NCBI GenBank assembly: GCA_017619445.1
Contig: JAFZSI010000053.1
Location: 20,929-84,928, forward strand
DNA: 64,000 nucleotides
From: Prevotella sp.
GTDB taxonomy: Bacteria; Bacteroidota; Bacteroidia; Bacteroidales; Bacteroidaceae
Direction: 5' to 3'
Numbering within the stretch: the stretch's first letter is position 1; each line of letters begins with the position of its first letter. Below, piece after piece: positions 61,635-64,000 of the stretch. Below the pieces are notes generated by a model, which saw only the letters and a program-made list of their open reading frames with translations, was not told the DNA's origin and did not search any database. A program made the position numbers and the translations under genes.

Positions 61635-62068
61635 AACTCACCATCCACAAGGTTTCCACCCAGACCGAGGCACTGATACCCGTGGCCACCAGTGGTGTGA
61701 AGGCCGGTTTCCCCTCGCCCGCCCAAGACTACATGGGCGACGAGATCGACCTGAACAAAGAAATCGTGCGCCACAAAGAAGCCACCTTCTACGTGCGTGT
61801 GGAAGGCGACTCAATGCAGGAAGCAGGCATCTTCGACCAAGACCTTGCCGTGGTCGATAAGTCGTTGGAACCACGCGACGGCGACTTTGTCATTGCGTTC
61901 ATCGACGGCGAGTTCACCATCAAGCAGTTTCAGATAGACAAAAGCGGAGAGTTTGGCTGGTTAGTGCCTTGGAACGACCATTTCCACCGCATCAAGGTGA
62001 CAGCCGACGACCGCTTCCTCATCTGGGGCGTCGTCACTCATGTGCTCCATACGCTCAGACACAAGTAA
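61631..62068 (+). CDS. umuD: UmuD-like S24 autoprotease (polymerase V accessory subunit)
   Basis: A 145-residue protein of the LexA/UmuD family. A likely self-cleavage site is KAGFPSPAQDYMGDE (Ala-Gly). The catalytic Ser is in RVEGDSMQEAGIFDQD and the Lys in DGEFTIKQFQ. After RecA-stimulated cleavage it would join UmuC for translesion synthesis. The start overlaps the ampG stop by 4 bases (ATGA), implying translational coupling to a non-SOS operon, which is unusual. umuC follows after a repeat-bearing 79-base gap. Confidence 0.92.
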   Translation: MKLTIHKVSTQTEALIPVATSGVKAGFPSPAQDYMGDEIDLNKEIVRHKEATFYVRVEGDSMQEAGIFDQDLAVVDKSLEPRDGDFVIAFIDGEFTIKQFQIDKSGEFGWLVPWNDHFHRIKVTADDRFLIWGVVTHVLHTLRHK

Positions 62069-62069
62069 T

Positions 62070-62147
62070 ATAATTTGACAATTTAAGGAATTTACAATAT
62101 ACAATTTCTCCTTTACTCCTTTTCTCCTTTACTCCTTTTCATTTTTC
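62070..62147. repeat. Repeat words between umuD and umuC
   Basis: TTTGACAATTTAAGGAATTT, ACAATATACAATTT and CTCCTTTACTCCTTTTCTCC words fill the gap. No promoter is evident. Confidence 0.6.
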
Positions 62148-63437
62148 ATGCTTTCCCTTTTCGGCCTGGCCGACTGCAACAATTTCTACTGCTCGTGCGA
62201 GCGCGTATTCCGCCCCGACCTGCAAGGCAAACCCGTGGTTGTGCTTTCAAACAACGACGGGTGCGTCATTGCGCGCAGCGAGGAGGCCAAGGCACTGGGT
62301 CTGAAGATGGGCGAGCCGTTCTTCAAGGTGCGCCCACTGCTCGAAGAGCATGGCGTGGCCGTGTTCAGCAGCAACTACACCCTCTATGGCTCACTCTCCT
62401 CGCGCGTCATGAACCTGCTCTCCGCCTATACCCCACAACTCGATATCTACTCCATCGACGAAGCCTTTCTCGACTTCACGGGCATGGACCAACACAACGA
62501 CATGAAAACTTACGGCGAGCAACTGGTCAGACATGTCACCCAATCCACAGGCATCCCCATCTCTTTGGGCATTGCGCCCACCAAAACCCTCGCCAAGATT
62601 GGCAGCAAATTCGCCAAGAAATACAAGGGTTACCACGGCTGCTGCATCATCGACACCGAAGACAAACGTCTGAAGGCCCTCACACTGACCGACGTAACCG
62701 ACGTGTGGGGCATAGGCCGGCGCATAGGCAAGCTGCTGGAATACTACGGCATTCACACCGCCGCCGATTTTGCCGCTAAGAAAGAGAGCTGGGTACGCGC
62801 CAAATTCAGCGTCACCACCCTGCGCACATGGAAAGAGCTGAACGGCATCAGCTGCATCAGCATCGAGCAACTGCCCCACAAACAGACCATCTGCACCAGC
62901 CGCAGCTTCGCCGACAAAGGAATCACCGACCATAACATTCTCGAAGAGGCCGTGGCCAACTTCGCCTCACGATGCGCCGCCAAGCTGCGCCAACAGCACT
63001 GCCACTGCCAAGGTGTCAGCGTCTTCGCACACACCAGCCCCTTCCGCCCCGAAGCACCCCAGCACACCATCTACCAGACCACCACACTAACCGTGGCCAC
63101 CAACGACACAGCCGAAATCATTGCCGCTGCCATCCGCCTGCTCCGCAACGCCTACCAGCCAGGCTCCTACGCATACAAAAAAGCGGGTGTCATCATCTGG
63201 AACATCATGCCCAGCAAGGCCATCCAGCAACACCTCTTCGACCCCATCGACCGCACCCGCCAGGCAGCACTCGTGAAAGCCATCGACGAAATCAACCGCA
63301 AAAACGGCCACGTCACCGTGCGCCTGGCCATTCAGGGCACCGACAAACGCTTTCAGCTGAAAAAAGAATACGAGAGTCTGCAATACACCACCAACATCAA
63401 CCACATCATCGTGGCAAAAACAGAGAAGACGAAGTAA
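62148..63437 (+). CDS. umuC: Y-family DNA polymerase V catalytic subunit UmuC
   Basis: A 429-residue polymerase. LADCNNFYCSCERVFRPDLQ, VVLSNNDGCVIARSEEAKAL, YSIDEAFLDFTGMD (catalytic Asp-Glu) and SLGIAPTKTLAKIGSKFAKK are the Y-family signatures. LTDVTDVWGIGRRIGKLLE is the HhH region and CTSRSFADKGITDHNIL begins the little-finger domain. With cleaved UmuD it bypasses DNA lesions. Length is normal. A GTGTCATCATCTGGAACAT-encoded block (AGVIIWNIMPSKAIQQHLFD) near the C terminus is conserved in UmuC. Confidence 0.95.
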   Translation: MLSLFGLADCNNFYCSCERVFRPDLQGKPVVVLSNNDGCVIARSEEAKALGLKMGEPFFKVRPLLEEHGVAVFSSNYTLYGSLSSRVMNLLSAYTPQLDIYSIDEAFLDFTGMDQHNDMKTYGEQLVRHVTQSTGIPISLGIAPTKTLAKIGSKFAKKYKGYHGCCIIDTEDKRLKALTLTDVTDVWGIGRRIGKLLEYYGIHTAADFAAKKESWVRAKFSVTTLRTWKELNGISCISIEQLPHKQTICTSRSFADKGITDHNILEEAVANFASRCAAKLRQQHCHCQGVSVFAHTSPFRPEAPQHTIYQTTTLTVATNDTAEIIAAAIRLLRNAYQPGSYAYKKAGVIIWNIMPSKAIQQHLFDPIDRTRQAALVKAIDEINRKNGHVTVRLAIQGTDKRFQLKKEYESLQYTTNINHIIVAKTEKTK

Positions 63438-63910
63438 ACCCACAACTTTCTTTAATTGACAATTGATAATTGATAATTGAAAATTCATGATTCTTCATTC
63501 GTTTCATTCGTTGTTCAGTTATCATGGATTGCACTTTATTGTACAAAACACCCCCCCCCATTTAAGTATTTTTAACACGGCGGTTTTTAGAGAGGGAAAA
63601 AGTTTAATACAGTATCTTTGCATCGAAATAATGTTGAACATGTAAGAAAGACTACTCTTGCCTCAGTCAGTCCCCGCTGCAAAAAGCAACAGTCAGCCTT
63701 TATTTACTATACAACGAACTACAGCATGACCGTCTTTTGGGCAATACTGCCACGAGAGAAGGGCATATTGTTATTAATAACCAATAAGCCACCATTTAGA
63801 AAAGCACCATCCGCATTGACAGAACTGACTTTACTATAAATATTAATAAAAACAATAGAAACCTGTTGGTTGAATTAGAATAATGCATACTTAACTTGCC
63901 CTATGGGCCT
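63438..63910. other. Intergenic region with one promoter-like element
   Basis: AATTGATAATTGATAATTG words follow umuC. Then comes a run of ten C (63551-63560), and a TATCTTTG -7 element at 63613-63620. A 73-codon plus-strand frame after it (63618-63839) has no family character and I do not regard it as a gene. Confidence 0.5.
63613..63620 (+). promoter_or_regulatory. Promoter -7 element near the right edge
   Basis: TATCTTTG followed by CATCG; no clear -33 TTG. It would drive a leader of about 290 bases before the frame starting at 63911. Confidence 0.5.
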
Positions 63911-64000
63911 ATGATTGATAAGATTGAAATACTGCAACATGGTGAAGGCGGCAACCTTAGCAGCCATTCTAGCGAAGAGGCCATTAGGTTTCTTCGCATA
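63911..64000 (+). CDS. Possible start of a gene running off the right edge
   Basis: An ATG at 63911 opens a frame of 30 codons to the window end, MIDKIEILQHGEGGNLSSHS followed by SEEAIRFLRI. The composition looks like a soluble protein. Too little is present to assign a family, and the start is tentative. Confidence 0.35.
   Translation, partial: MIDKIEILQHGEGGNLSSHSSEEAIRFLRI

Noticed and set aside
63618-63839. A 73-codon frame after umuC
   Set aside because: No homology impression, no domain and atypical composition; it starts within the promoter element.

Overview
The window looks like a chromosomal segment of a Bacteroidales bacterium, most likely Prevotella or a close relative. The signs are promoters of the Bacteroidetes type (TTTG or TTG, about 20 bases, then TAnnTTTG), no obvious purine-rich ribosome binding sites, a BspA-type leucine-rich repeat surface protein with the usual Prevotella C-terminal tail, KorABCD-type 2-oxoacid:ferredoxin oxidoreductase, PyrK/PyrD, XRE-cupin plus acyl-CoA ligase, and an AmpG/SpoIID locus. 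I see no rRNA, tRNA, CRISPR array, transposase or prophage. About 50 protein genes are supported.

Layout. 1-7143 (minus): ffh, folD, a small TPR protein, ferredoxin, alpha, beta and gamma subunits of a 2-oxoacid oxidoreductase, then a GH51 arabinofuranosidase cut by the window edge. 7692-13072 (minus): an aromatic amino acid operon read as leader peptide, pheA, aminotransferase (broken by an amber codon), DAHP synthase-chorismate mutase, tyrA and an exported EEP-family phosphatase/nuclease. Its leader encodes eight consecutive Tyr/Phe codons and an intrinsic terminator with a competing antiterminator, which is classical attenuation. 13.2-18.8 kb: an outer membrane protein, an orphan STAS protein, a large ABCG-type transporter and a lipoprotein. 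18.9-31.9 kb (all minus): GH35-like glycosidase, a copper-type P-ATPase lacking its nucleotide-binding domain, endonuclease I, FMN-binding protein, WecB, SPFH/NfeD pair, M48 and S8 proteases. 32-43.9 kb: FKBP, aroC, acyl-CoA ligase with its XRE-cupin neighbour, pyrK/pyrD, a phage-like repressor beside an AT-rich gap, holA, an HSDR_N protein and a DnaJ protein. 44.4-47.5 kb: a probable structured RNA and the BspA-like gene. 47.7-64 kb: YpfJ-like peptidase, agmatine deiminase and N-carbamoylputrescine amidase, FetA/FetB, a DNA/RNA nuclease, Nif3-like and zinc-ribbon proteins, vsr, a GT/HIT-like/SpoIID fusion with ampG, and umuD/umuC.

The most unusual property is the repeat content. One family of about 83 bp carries a complete promoter and sits upstream of ffh, the STAS gene, holA and the SpoIID fusion, singly or in tandem. 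A second family is marked by the palindrome ATTTTCTAGAAAATT (eight copies). Several families of short intergenic words (GTAAATT, CTCCTTTA, GCTCAAGGAACTCC, CTCCCTTTGGGAGG, GGGTGATG) recur between genes and also occur in frame inside aroC, the GH35 gene and the P-ATPase, and at the C termini of two other proteins.

Coordinates and translations were worked out by eye. Family assignments rest on recognised motifs, not on searches.
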